A program made the translations under genes and the position numbers. DNA of 64,000 nucleotides, taken from the NCBI GenBank assembly GCA_963695705.1, contig CAVOHB010000004.1:310001-374000 (forward strand). Reading direction: 5' to 3'. The DNA comes from JBKPNJ01 sp963695705 (GTDB lineage Bacteria; Actinomycetota; Actinomycetes; Propionibacteriales; Nocardioidaceae). Positions 44,791 to 52,870 of the stretch are shown one piece after another. How positions within the stretch are numbered: the first letter of the stretch is position 1; each line of letters starts with the position of its first letter. Below the pieces are notes generated by a model that ran no database searches, was not told where the DNA came from, and saw only the letters and a program-made list of their open reading frames with translations.

Positions 44791-44838
44791 GCCAGGATGA
44801 CGAGATGCCAGGATGACGGGATGCCAGGATGACGGGGT
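44791..44838 (+). repeat. Three 16-bp tandem repeats at the tetR-like start
   Basis: Copies at 44791-44806, 44807-44822 and 44823-44838 begin GCCAGGATGACG and differ only at the 3' end. ATG occurs every 8 bases through the array (44797 to 44829) and the gene starts at GTG 44837. Frames differ between copies because 16 is not a multiple of three. Confidence 0.9.
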
Positions 44839-45445
44839 GACAGCGCAGAATGCCCCGGTTCCCGCCCGGGGGCGTACTCCCAGCCAGGACGTCAGCCAGG
44901 CACTGGTCGACGCGGCCGAGGTCGTGCTGGTGCGCGACGGACCCTCGGCGGTGACGGTGCGCGCGGTGGCCGCGGAGGCGTCGGTTGCCCCGATGGGCGT
45001 CTACAACCACTTCGGTGGCAAGGAGGGTCTCGTCGACGCCCTGCTGGTGCGCGGCTTCGACGGGCTCCGGGCCGCGGTGGCCCCGCGCGGCGGCGGCCAG
45101 GACCCGCTGGAGGAGCTGCGTTCCTCCGGTATCCGGTATCGCGAGTTCGCGCTGGCCAACCCGCATCACTACGCGGTGATGTTCGAGGGTGCGATCCCGC
45201 GCGAAGGTGAGTCGCCAGTGGTCCAGGAGCACGCCGGGGCAGCGTTCGGGGAGCTCGTCGGCATCGTGGCGACGACAATGGGCGCCGGGCTGATCCGGCC
45301 CGGCGAGCCCCAGGAGCTGGCCCAGCAGATCTGGAGCACGGTGCACGGAGCGGTGGCACTGGAGCTGAAGGGGCTGATCCTGACGCCGGACCCGGTGGCG
45401 ACCTACCGCGCGCTGCTCGATCTGGTGCTGCGCGGGCTGACCTGA
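44837..45445 (+). CDS. TetR family transcriptional regulator
   Basis: A 202-residue regulator with helix-turn-helix VTVRAVAAEASVAPMGVYNHFGGKEGLVDALL at residues about 40-70 and a ligand domain with FALANPHHYAVMFEGAIP in the style of the TetR WHG group. GTG 44837 lies in the third repeat; ATG 44813 would add eight residues encoded by the array. Its likely target is the operator at 44738 and thereby the exporter. Convergent with the PlsC-like gene. Confidence 0.9.
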   Translation: MTAQNAPVPARGRTPSQDVSQALVDAAEVVLVRDGPSAVTVRAVAAEASVAPMGVYNHFGGKEGLVDALLVRGFDGLRAAVAPRGGGQDPLEELRSSGIRYREFALANPHHYAVMFEGAIPREGESPVVQEHAGAAFGELVGIVATTMGAGLIRPGEPQELAQQIWSTVHGAVALELKGLILTPDPVATYRALLDLVLRGLT

Positions 45446-45455
45446 CGGGTTTCGC

Positions 45456-46376
45456 TCAGCGGCGCCAGACCGGTTGCCGGTCTGTCACGACCGGCGGCGC
45501 GGTCTGCGCCCAGACCCGCCGCCAGCCGGCCACCGCGGGACCAGAGGCGTCGGGCGTGGCACCGTTCGCGGCCCGGCGCCGCGCGTCCCACCAGGTGCTG
45601 GCATCCTCGTCGAGCAACTGAGAGACGGCCCCGTGAATCCGTACACCGAAGTCGCGGACGCTCTCCCCGGCACCACAGCTCAGCGGATCACCGAACCGAA
45701 CCGAGACCGGCATCCTGCCAGGGCGCGGCCAGCCACGGCCACGGGGCATCGCCGCGTAGGACCCCCGGATCGACACCGGCACCACCGGTACCCGGTTCTC
45801 GACCGCCAGCGCCGCTGCACCGAGCCGGAACCGGCCCACCCATCCGTCGGCTGAGCGGGTGCCCTCGGGGAACACCAGCACGCTCCACCCGTCGGCCAGC
45901 AGGTCCGCCGGCGTGGTGGACATGCTGCCGCCGCGCCGTTCGATCGGGAACGTGTTGAAGAGGATCGCCGATCCGGTCGCACGCCACCAGGTGTCGAAGA
46001 AGTAGTCGGCCGCCGCGGCAACAGCGGTACGCCGCCGCCACGCGGCGGGCAGCGAGCAGAGGATCAGCGGAGTGTCGAGGTGGGAGGAGTGGTTGGCCAC
46101 GAACAGCACCGGGCCACCGACTTGCATCAGTCGCTCCAGACCCGTGACGTGCGGGCTGACCTCCGCGCGCAATAGCGGCGTCAGGCCGCCGACCTGGACG
46201 ACCTCGCGCAGCGCACGCGCCGGTCTGCCGCGGGCCCACGTCGTGGGAAACACCGAGGTGGATGCCTCCGGGGCGTACGGCTCCGCCGACCGAGGCACCA
46301 GCGGCCTGCGTCCCCACCGCCACCCCCGTGCGACGGTCTGGACGTCGTCGACCGTGCCCCGCCAGAAACCGCCCAT
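45456..46376 (-). CDS. PlsC-like 1-acylglycerol-3-phosphate acyltransferase
   Basis: A 306-residue acyltransferase of the LPLAT family. Catalytic NHSSHLD (HX4D) at about residue 100 and the glycerolphosphate-binding FPEGTRSADGW at about 180 are both present. A hydrophobic N-terminal anchor is not clear. The ATG shares one base with the LarA-like stop. Last gene of the acyl reductase operon; it probably esterifies a product of that pathway to a lipid backbone. Confidence 0.85.
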   Translation of the reverse strand: MGGFWRGTVDDVQTVARGWRWGRRPLVPRSAEPYAPEASTSVFPTTWARGRPARALREVVQVGGLTPLLRAEVSPHVTGLERLMQVGGPVLFVANHSSHLDTPLILCSLPAAWRRRTAVAAAADYFFDTWWRATGSAILFNTFPIERRGGSMSTTPADLLADGWSVLVFPEGTRSADGWVGRFRLGAAALAVENRVPVVPVSIRGSYAAMPRGRGWPRPGRMPVSVRFGDPLSCGAGESVRDFGVRIHGAVSQLLDEDASTWWDARRRAANGATPDASGPAVAGWRRVWAQTAPPVVTDRQPVWRR

Positions 46377-47956
46377 CAGCGCACGTCCGCGACAAGGTGG
46401 GGTGGGTTGTGCAGGTAGCTGATCGACGGTGAGCGGCCGACGGTCGTCGACACCATCTCCAGGGCGTCGGCGAGAGTGGAGGCGGCCCGGAAACCCATCC
46501 GTTCGACGGTGGAGCGGTCCGCGCCCACCCACACGACCTCGTCGACGTGGTCCATCGCATGCGCGGCCCAGTACCACATGTAGAACGGGTGAACGCCGTG
46601 GTAGGCGTGCGACGTGCGATACAGGTGGATGTACCACGGGTCCGTGGCGTAGGCGTGCTCGAACTTCGCCTCGATCACGCTGGGGTCGGTCGACTCCGCG
46701 AGGACCTCGTCGAAGAAGTCGATGTAGCTCGGGTGGTGCAGCTGGCTGAACGCACGCGGCACGGGATGGTAGAGGATCACCGCGCCACCCCGACGTACGA
46801 CCGGCTGGCCGCGGTAGGAGTTGAAGTAGTACCCCAGTCCGCTGCAGGTGGCCAGGATGGGGTTCATCACCGAGTTGACGTTGTACGGCCCGAGGTACGG
46901 CACGCCCATCACCATCACGTCGGACTGGCCCTGCACCTCGACCATCTGCTGGCGGTGCACCGTTGCCAGCGTCTTGCGGTGCACCGCTTCGGTCTCACCG
47001 GCGTGCACCCCGGTGATGCCGTACGGCGCGCGCAGGTCCTGGAACATCCGGTGCCGCAGCCTGCCTGGTGACAGCGCCAGGCCGCGACGGGCCGCGAGCA
47101 TCGCCGCCTGGTCGCGCACGCCCCACTCCCACTCCCGCTTGAGCAGGAAGTCGTACGGCGAGGGGAAAACGTCGTTGTTGAGCGTGGTCTCGACGGTGAA
47201 GACCTTCAGGTGCTCGGCCAGCAGGCGGCCCATCCGCTGCGCCGAGTGATGCAGGTGCGACTTGTCGGGGTCCATGAACGAATGGGATTGCACCATGGTC
47301 TTGACGTTGTGGTGGTGCTTGAGGCTCCTGTAGGACGCCAGCCCGATCGGGACCGACTTGTGGCCACCGTCCATCGCGACCAGATTGACGTTGACGTAGA
47401 CCAGCAGGTCCGACTCGGCCGCGCGGCGGTTGATCTCGACATCCTCGCCCTGGTCGGTGAGACCGATGTGCAGCATGTTGTCCGCGTCCTCGGCGTCGTG
47501 GTTGGTCAGCCGGCCGGCCGGGAAGAACGAGCGGTAGACGCGCTCACCGACGATGTCGCGCAGCTCGTGCGGTGTGAGCCGCCGGTGCAGCGAGTTGGCG
47601 GAGATCAGCTCGACGTCGTCGACGCCGGCATCGGCAGCCATCGAGAGCACCTGCTCGAGCACGCGCTGACGCACGTCCGGCTTGCGCATCGGAGGGAGCG
47701 GGAGCGAGATGTCGTCGAACGCGATCGTGAGCCGCATCCCGGGCTTGAGCAGCTCTGCCAGCGGCTCCGACCCCTCGGGGTTGGCGAGGGCGTGGCGGAT
47801 CGCGCCGTCGACGTCGTCGGTGCCCGGCAGTGACTCCGGCGGGTAGATGACGCGGGTGCCGGCGGGGAAATGCTCCAGGCGGAACCCCTCGCCCTGGTGC
47901 ACCACGAGCGGCGGTGTGCGGTCGTCGACTTCGAGTACGAACCCGGGGCGGCTCAC
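46376..47956 (-). CDS. LarA-like (DUF2088) protein
   Basis: A 526-residue protein related to nickel-pincer lactate racemase. DISLPLPPMRKPDVRQRVLE and SLHRRLTPHEL in the N-terminal part match LarA, as does the second-domain GGHKSVPIG with the lysine that carries the pincer cofactor in LarA. The segment before it is VNVNLVAMD, lacking the usual His, so chemistry may differ. No larB, larC or larE is in the window. GTG start at 47956 overlaps the ADH stop. The C-terminal half has aromatic-rich sequence (HPFYMWYWAAHAMDHV). Confidence 0.75.
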   Translation of the reverse strand: MSRPGFVLEVDDRTPPLVVHQGEGFRLEHFPAGTRVIYPPESLPGTDDVDGAIRHALANPEGSEPLAELLKPGMRLTIAFDDISLPLPPMRKPDVRQRVLEQVLSMAADAGVDDVELISANSLHRRLTPHELRDIVGERVYRSFFPAGRLTNHDAEDADNMLHIGLTDQGEDVEINRRAAESDLLVYVNVNLVAMDGGHKSVPIGLASYRSLKHHHNVKTMVQSHSFMDPDKSHLHHSAQRMGRLLAEHLKVFTVETTLNNDVFPSPYDFLLKREWEWGVRDQAAMLAARRGLALSPGRLRHRMFQDLRAPYGITGVHAGETEAVHRKTLATVHRQQMVEVQGQSDVMVMGVPYLGPYNVNSVMNPILATCSGLGYYFNSYRGQPVVRRGGAVILYHPVPRAFSQLHHPSYIDFFDEVLAESTDPSVIEAKFEHAYATDPWYIHLYRTSHAYHGVHPFYMWYWAAHAMDHVDEVVWVGADRSTVERMGFRAASTLADALEMVSTTVGRSPSISYLHNPPHLVADVR

Positions 47957-49158
47957 GCGCTTCTCCTTGGGTCGAAGGCCACCTTGACCGAGCCGAGGCG
48001 ACCTGCCGTCTGTGCATGGTCGAGCGCTTCGCGCCAGCCGTTGAGGGGGTATGTCGCGGCGACCACGCCGTCGAGCGGAGCGGAGGCGGCCAGCTCCATC
48101 GCGACGTCGAAGGCCGGCCGCTCGCCGGCGGCCGGCTCGCGAGCGGCCGAGGCGTACGACCCGATCACTTCGAGCTCGCGGAACCACACCGGTGAGAGGT
48201 CGACGCCCGGCCCCGGCATCCCGGAGAGCACCACCCGGCCTCCGGCACGGGTCGCGCGCAACGACGTCTCCAGCGACTGCTTGCTCCCCACCGCGTCGAT
48301 GGCGATGTCGACTCCGCCGAGCAGGAACGGGCTGTTGTAGTCCGGCGTCAGCGCGAAGGCCCTGGTCCGGCGCCGGATTCCCTGGAACACCTCCGACGGC
48401 GCGACCACCTCGGTGGCACCGAAGGCCTGCGCCAGCTCCCGTTGGCGCAGGTGCTTGGCGACAACCGTGACGCGCCCCGCGGCGGTCAGCTCGCGCAGTG
48501 CGAGCGTCACGAACAGGCCGACCGCCCCGGCGCCCGAGACGAGAACGTTGTCGCCTGCGTGCACGCCCGCGCGCAGTGCGGTGTGGACCGCGCAGGCCAG
48601 CGGTTCCACCAGCACGGCCCGCTCGTCGCTCATGCCGTCCGGGACCGCGTGCAGCTGGCTGCGGTGAGCCATCAGCACACCGCTCCAGCCGCCGCCGGTG
48701 TCGGCGCAGTAGCCGGTCTGCAGCCCCGGGGAGACGTGCCCCACGGTGATCCGGTCGCATCGGTTGGTGGCGCCGGCGGCGCATCCGGTGCAGGGCTCGA
48801 CTCCCCGTGCGGCACACGACAGCACCGGATCGAGCACGACGCGGGTGCCCACCGGCAGGTCGTCGCATTCGTCGAGCAGCTCGCCCACCACCTCGTGGCC
48901 CGGAACGAACGGCATCGACACCAGCGCCGAGAAGTACAGGCTGGTGGATCCGGTGATGGCACCCAGGTCGGACCCGCAGATGCCGGCCAGCCGGGTCCGC
49001 ACTCGTGCCCACCCGCTGTGCGCGGGTCGGGGCTCCTCGCGGTTGACCAGCCGCAGCGGCGCGGTCGGTACGGTGAAACCTCCCGGCATCCGGGAGCCGA
49101 GCGCCCGTGACGCGATGAACCGCGGCAACGACCGGTACATCTCCAGCGCGAGAATCAT
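47953..49158 (-). CDS. Zinc-dependent alcohol/sorbitol dehydrogenase-like protein
   Basis: A 401-residue MDR dehydrogenase. Catalytic zinc GICGSD and GHEVVGEL are present, the structural zinc is formed by the four Cys in CAARGVEPCTGC plus NRC, and the NAD-binding site is VLVSGAGAVGLFVTLA. In context it could interconvert a fatty aldehyde and alcohol, or oxidise a polyol. The ATG overlaps the FAR-HAD stop. Confidence 0.85.
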   Translation of the reverse strand: MILALEMYRSLPRFIASRALGSRMPGGFTVPTAPLRLVNREEPRPAHSGWARVRTRLAGICGSDLGAITGSTSLYFSALVSMPFVPGHEVVGELLDECDDLPVGTRVVLDPVLSCAARGVEPCTGCAAGATNRCDRITVGHVSPGLQTGYCADTGGGWSGVLMAHRSQLHAVPDGMSDERAVLVEPLACAVHTALRAGVHAGDNVLVSGAGAVGLFVTLALRELTAAGRVTVVAKHLRQRELAQAFGATEVVAPSEVFQGIRRRTRAFALTPDYNSPFLLGGVDIAIDAVGSKQSLETSLRATRAGGRVVLSGMPGPGVDLSPVWFRELEVIGSYASAAREPAAGERPAFDVAMELAASAPLDGVVAATYPLNGWREALDHAQTAGRLGSVKVAFDPRRSA

Positions 49159-51422
49159 TGTGGCCTTCCCTCAGGGAGGAGCACCCTGGGAGCCGCGGAC
49201 GTGTCAGCCCAGCCCACGATCTGCCATTTGTGTCTCTTCGCGGCCCGTTGCAGCGGCACGTCGGGGCTCACCGCCACCGGTATGCCGACCGCGCGCAACA
49301 GTGGCAGGTCGGAGTGCGAGTCGGCGTAGGCGTACGACGACGCGAGGTCGAAGCCCTGCTGGGACGCGTAGTGCCGCAACCACGCGGCGCGGGCCTCGCC
49401 CACCATCGGGGAAGACTCCAGATGGCCGGTGCAACGTCCGCGCGCGTCGGTCGCGAGGTCGGCGGCCACGATCGTGTCGAACAGCGGCCGCAGCGGACGG
49501 GTCAGCGGCCGGATGGCACCGGTGACGAGGACGGTGTGATGACCGGCCGCCCGATGCTCCCGTACCTTGCGCACCGCCTGCGGGGAGAGGCGTTCGAGCA
49601 CGTGCGTGGCGAGTACGTCGTCGGCCAGCGCCTCCAGCTCGGCCAGGTCGGCCCCGGCGTACTGGCGGTAGACCGACCGCAGGAAGCTGCCCCGGTCGCG
49701 CCGCTCGGAGCCGACGTATCCCGGCAGCCGGCCGAGGACCTTCGCGACCTCACCGAATCGGGAGGCCGGATCGAGGTCGGGCAGCCGCATCCACAGGTAG
49801 GTCTCGATCACGTTCGACGAGAGCAGCGTGCCGTCCATGTCGAACGCGGCCAGCACCTTCGCCGACTCGGTCAGAGGGCGCGGCGGCCGCGGCCCCACCC
49901 GGTCGCGCATTCGGCGGGCGACGTCGAGCCGGCGCACCGGTGCGGTGACGGCAGGGCAGTGCACCTCGCCGAGGTAGTAGCCCCAGTCATAGTCCGCAGT
50001 GTCGAACCCGAGGCGCTCGAGGTCGGCGTCGTCCAGGTTCTCGTGCAGGGCGAGGGTCGCGTTGTCGATGAAGCGCAGCTCGGCCCGGGCGTACTCCCGG
50101 TACAGCTCGATGTAGCGGCGCAGGAAGTCCAGCCGCCTCTGGTGGCGGTCGATGCGGCGGGCGAGCTCACGGGTGCGCTCACCCCGCGGGACGTGTGTGA
50201 CGAGGTAGTCGGCGGCCTTGTTGGCGCGCTCGCTGGTGACGAGCAGCCGCTCGACGCGCTCGCCTCCCGGCAGTCGCCAGGACGGCAGCCGGACAGCGCC
50301 CCGGTCACCGACGTCGAAGGGATGCCGCTCGAAGTAGCCCCGGACGATCTCGTAGAGGTTCTGGAAGTTGAGGGGATTCCTGGCACCGGAGCTGATGTGG
50401 TAGTAGCGGGCCTCACCCGCTGGAGGCGTGGTCGCCATCACCGCGATGATCGCGCCCGCCACCTTGTCCACCGGCACGATGTCCACCACGGAATCGGGGG
50501 CGGCCGGGAACTCCGGGAGCTCACCACGTCCGAACGACATGATCAGCGGCTCCGCCATCTTGAAGCCTTCGATCCACCCCGGGTACGGGATGCGCAGCGC
50601 GGACTCGATGATGCTCGGCCGCACGATCGAGCAGGGCACGGATGACGCGTACCCCTCGACGACACGCTCCCCCATGGCCTTGGTGAACGTGTAGACGTCT
50701 GTCCAGCCGAGACTGCGGGCCCGCTCCGAGCCCGCCTTGACAAGCTGCTCCTTCACCCAGTCCGTGCGGCGTCGCTCGGTGTCGGTGGCGGCGGTGAGGA
50801 AACCGGCGCGCAGGTGCTCGCGTTCGGCCTTGGCCCGGAGCTTCGCCAGCAGGTCGGGCTTGCGCGACTCCTCCTCGATCCGGTCGCCCAGCGCGGCGGC
50901 GAAGCGCGCCTCGGCGTGCCGGTCGACGTCGTGGTCGACGGCATGTTCGGGCACCGCGCCGCGCCTGCGGCCGGCCACGTACGCGGTGGACACGTGGACG
51001 TAGCGGACACCGGTCGGGAGCTCTGCCACCCGCCTGAGGAGGTTCTCGGTGCCGTGCACGTTGACGGTGAACGCGTCCTGGATCGGCGGGTCGAACGATA
51101 CGTCGCCGGCGCAGTGCACCACGACATCGAGGTCGGCCGGCAGCTCAGGCACGTCGGCGAGGTCACCCTCGAGCACGCGTACCCGACTCTCCAGCAGGGC
51201 GGCGGCACCGCCGGCGGCGTCCCGGGCGGCGGCGAAGATGGGCTTGGCCACCATCTCGGCCAGCCGGTCCTGCCCCCGCGCGTCGCCCTTGGGGCGTACC
51301 AGCACCGTGACATGCGTGTCCGGCAGCTCGGTCAGGATGCGGTAGAGCAGCGCCTCGCCGACGAACCCGGTGACCCCGGTGACCAGCACGCGGGATCCCG
51401 CCAGGCGGTCCTTGAGCCGCAT
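49155..51422 (-). CDS. Fatty acyl reductase-like SDR fused to HAD-IB phosphatase
   Basis: A 755-residue bifunctional protein. Residues 1-390: extended SDR/thioester reductase, with VLVTGVTGFVGEALLYRIL, HVSTAYVAGRR and YTFTKAMGE (YxxxK), the layout of fatty acyl-CoA reductases. Residues about 510-750: HAD-IB phosphatase with AAFDMDGTLLSS, VLVTGAIRP and YADSHSDLPLL. The junction holds a helical sterile-like domain (about 390-500). ATG 51422 has GAGGAGAAC upstream. It may reduce an acyl thioester and remove a phosphate from a lipid intermediate. First gene of the four-gene operon. Confidence 0.85.
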   Translation of the reverse strand: MRLKDRLAGSRVLVTGVTGFVGEALLYRILTELPDTHVTVLVRPKGDARGQDRLAEMVAKPIFAAARDAAGGAAALLESRVRVLEGDLADVPELPADLDVVVHCAGDVSFDPPIQDAFTVNVHGTENLLRRVAELPTGVRYVHVSTAYVAGRRRGAVPEHAVDHDVDRHAEARFAAALGDRIEEESRKPDLLAKLRAKAEREHLRAGFLTAATDTERRRTDWVKEQLVKAGSERARSLGWTDVYTFTKAMGERVVEGYASSVPCSIVRPSIIESALRIPYPGWIEGFKMAEPLIMSFGRGELPEFPAAPDSVVDIVPVDKVAGAIIAVMATTPPAGEARYYHISSGARNPLNFQNLYEIVRGYFERHPFDVGDRGAVRLPSWRLPGGERVERLLVTSERANKAADYLVTHVPRGERTRELARRIDRHQRRLDFLRRYIELYREYARAELRFIDNATLALHENLDDADLERLGFDTADYDWGYYLGEVHCPAVTAPVRRLDVARRMRDRVGPRPPRPLTESAKVLAAFDMDGTLLSSNVIETYLWMRLPDLDPASRFGEVAKVLGRLPGYVGSERRDRGSFLRSVYRQYAGADLAELEALADDVLATHVLERLSPQAVRKVREHRAAGHHTVLVTGAIRPLTRPLRPLFDTIVAADLATDARGRCTGHLESSPMVGEARAAWLRHYASQQGFDLASSYAYADSHSDLPLLRAVGIPVAVSPDVPLQRAAKRHKWQIVGWADTSAAPRVLLPEGRPQ

Positions 51423-51585
51423 TGACTGTTCTCCTCGACTCTTCGCGAAGCGCGCACTGCTGCGGGGATGCTGATGGGTGCCGGCAACCTGCCCGAGACT
51501 ACTAGGAGACCCGACCAGCGGTTGCACCTGCATAATTACCGGGGAATGATCGACCGGACCGTGCGGACCGGCGGGAGGGACGCAG
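51423..51585. promoter_or_regulatory. Divergent region between the FAR-HAD operon and the PRC-barrel operon
   Basis: This 163-base gap separates the two divergent operons. An AT-rich CATAATTA at 51531-51538 is the best -10 candidate on the plus strand. No clear palindrome is seen. Confidence 0.4.
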
Positions 51586-51723
51586 ATGGACTGGTGGATG
51601 TGGGTCCTGCTGGTGCTGGTCGTGCTCGCGGTGCTCGCGGGTCTGGTGCTCTACGTCCAGGCCCGCCGTCGCAGCGGAGGAGTCATCTCCGGCGGGCCCG
51701 GACGTCGCGGAAGACGCCCATGA
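51586..51723 (+). CDS. Small single-pass membrane protein
   Basis: A 45-residue protein with one hydrophobic helix (WWMWVLLVLVVLAVLAGLVL) followed by a basic tail YVQARRRSGG. GGGAGGGA lies just before the ATG. It overlaps the first PRC-barrel gene by 4 bases (ATGA). It may anchor the PRC-barrel proteins to the membrane; this is inference. Confidence 0.7.
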   Translation: MDWWMWVLLVLVVLAVLAGLVLYVQARRRSGGVISGGPGRRGRRP

Positions 51724-52298
51724 CCCTGCTGATGCGGGCCACTGAGGTGATGAAACGGCCGGTGGTGACGCTGCACGGCGACGACGTTGCCCAGGTCAAG
51801 GACATCGTGTTCGAGGGGACCGGAGGCTCGGTCGGCGGCTTCACCCTGGCCGGGCGCGGACTGCTCGCCGGCCCGCTGAGGGAGGCCCTGCCCTGGGCCG
51901 CCGTGCACGCCTTCGGCCCGCACGCGGTGATGATCGCCGACGAGACCGTCCTGCAGGACCGGGAGGCGGTGATCGCGGCGGCGCAGGCCCGGGAGAGTGA
52001 CGTGATGGGATCGCGGGTGATCACCGACGACGGGATCGACCTGGGCCCGGTGAGCGATGTCATCCTGGAGGTCGGCGACGTCGCCGACGTGATCGGGTAT
52101 GAGGTCGACTCCACCGAGGCGCTGGGGCGGGACAACAAGCGGGTCCTGATCCCGCTGCCGGACGTGCTGGCCGTCTCCGGTGAGGCCCTGATCGTGCCCG
52201 CGGCCGCGACCGAGTTCGTCTCCGACGACCTGGCCGGTTTCGGCGCGGCGGTACACGAGTTCCGGGACCGGCTGGCGGCTGGAGGCGGCGAGCCGTGA
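51720..52298 (+). CDS. PRC-barrel domain protein 1
   Basis: A 192-residue protein with two PRC-barrel-like units: KDIVFEGTGGSVGGFTL near the start and GSRVITDDGIDLGPVSDVI in the middle, followed by VIGYEVDS and the YxxVxxx strands. PRC barrels bind RNA or are part of photosynthetic reaction centres; here no photosystem exists. Function unknown. Linked by overlap to the second PRC gene. Confidence 0.75.
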   Translation: MTLLMRATEVMKRPVVTLHGDDVAQVKDIVFEGTGGSVGGFTLAGRGLLAGPLREALPWAAVHAFGPHAVMIADETVLQDREAVIAAAQARESDVMGSRVITDDGIDLGPVSDVILEVGDVADVIGYEVDSTEALGRDNKRVLIPLPDVLAVSGEALIVPAAATEFVSDDLAGFGAAVHEFRDRLAAGGGEP

Positions 52299-52729
52299 GG
52301 TTCTCCGAGGCCAAGGGGCATCGCGTGATGAGCACCAGCGAGGCCGTCACGGTGGGCCGGGTCAAGAGCCTCGTCGTCGACGTACCGGCAGCTCGGGTGG
52401 TCGCGCTGCAGCTGCGAAAGACCCCCGGCGAGGGCAGCCTGCTCACCTGGGAGGACATGACCGCGTTCGGTCGCGATGCGATCACGGTCGAGGCCGGCTC
52501 GGTGATCACGGTCGCCACCGGCGATCTGGCCCGCCTGTCCGACAAACAACACGACGCGATCGGCAAGCGGGTGCTCACCACCGAGGGTGTCGAGCTCGGC
52601 AGCGTCCAGGACATCGACTTCGACCTCGCCGACGGCTCGATCGTGTCCGTGCTCACCGAGACCGACGAGGTCGCCGGGTCGCGCCTGCTCGACCTCGGCT
52701 CGTACGCGATCGTCGTCCACCCCACCTGA
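52295..52729 (+). CDS. PRC-barrel domain protein 2
   Basis: A 144-residue protein similar to the previous one in layout: VGRVKSLVVDVPAARVVALQL then GKRVLTTEGVELGSVQDIDFD and LLDLGSYAIVVHP. GTG start overlaps the first. The pair may form a heteromer. A role in envelope or stress is possible; there is no evidence. Confidence 0.75.
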   Translation: MRFSEAKGHRVMSTSEAVTVGRVKSLVVDVPAARVVALQLRKTPGEGSLLTWEDMTAFGRDAITVEAGSVITVATGDLARLSDKQHDAIGKRVLTTEGVELGSVQDIDFDLADGSIVSVLTETDEVAGSRLLDLGSYAIVVHPT

Positions 52730-52870
52730 GTCCTCCGATCGAACCCGGCAAGGAGTGGGAATTGCGCGGTTGTTGGTCACGGATGTTCGCCGCGGTGACG
52801 ACCTAGTGCGCAAAACCATGGGGTAGGCCTCCTGACTCCCGTAACGTCATGCAACGCGGTCGCGCCGGGG
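52730..52870. other. Convergent intergenic gap
   Basis: 141 bases between the second PRC gene and the metallopeptidase stop on the other strand. No ORF with a family pattern and no strong hairpin was seen. Confidence 0.4.

Noticed and set aside
44791..44838. CRISPR-like array
   Set aside because: The repeats are directly adjacent 16-base units with no spacers.
47957..49012. N-terminal extension of the LarA-like protein
   Set aside because: It overlaps the alcohol dehydrogenase in another frame and its translation has no motif; GTG 47956, coupled to the dehydrogenase stop, is the better start.
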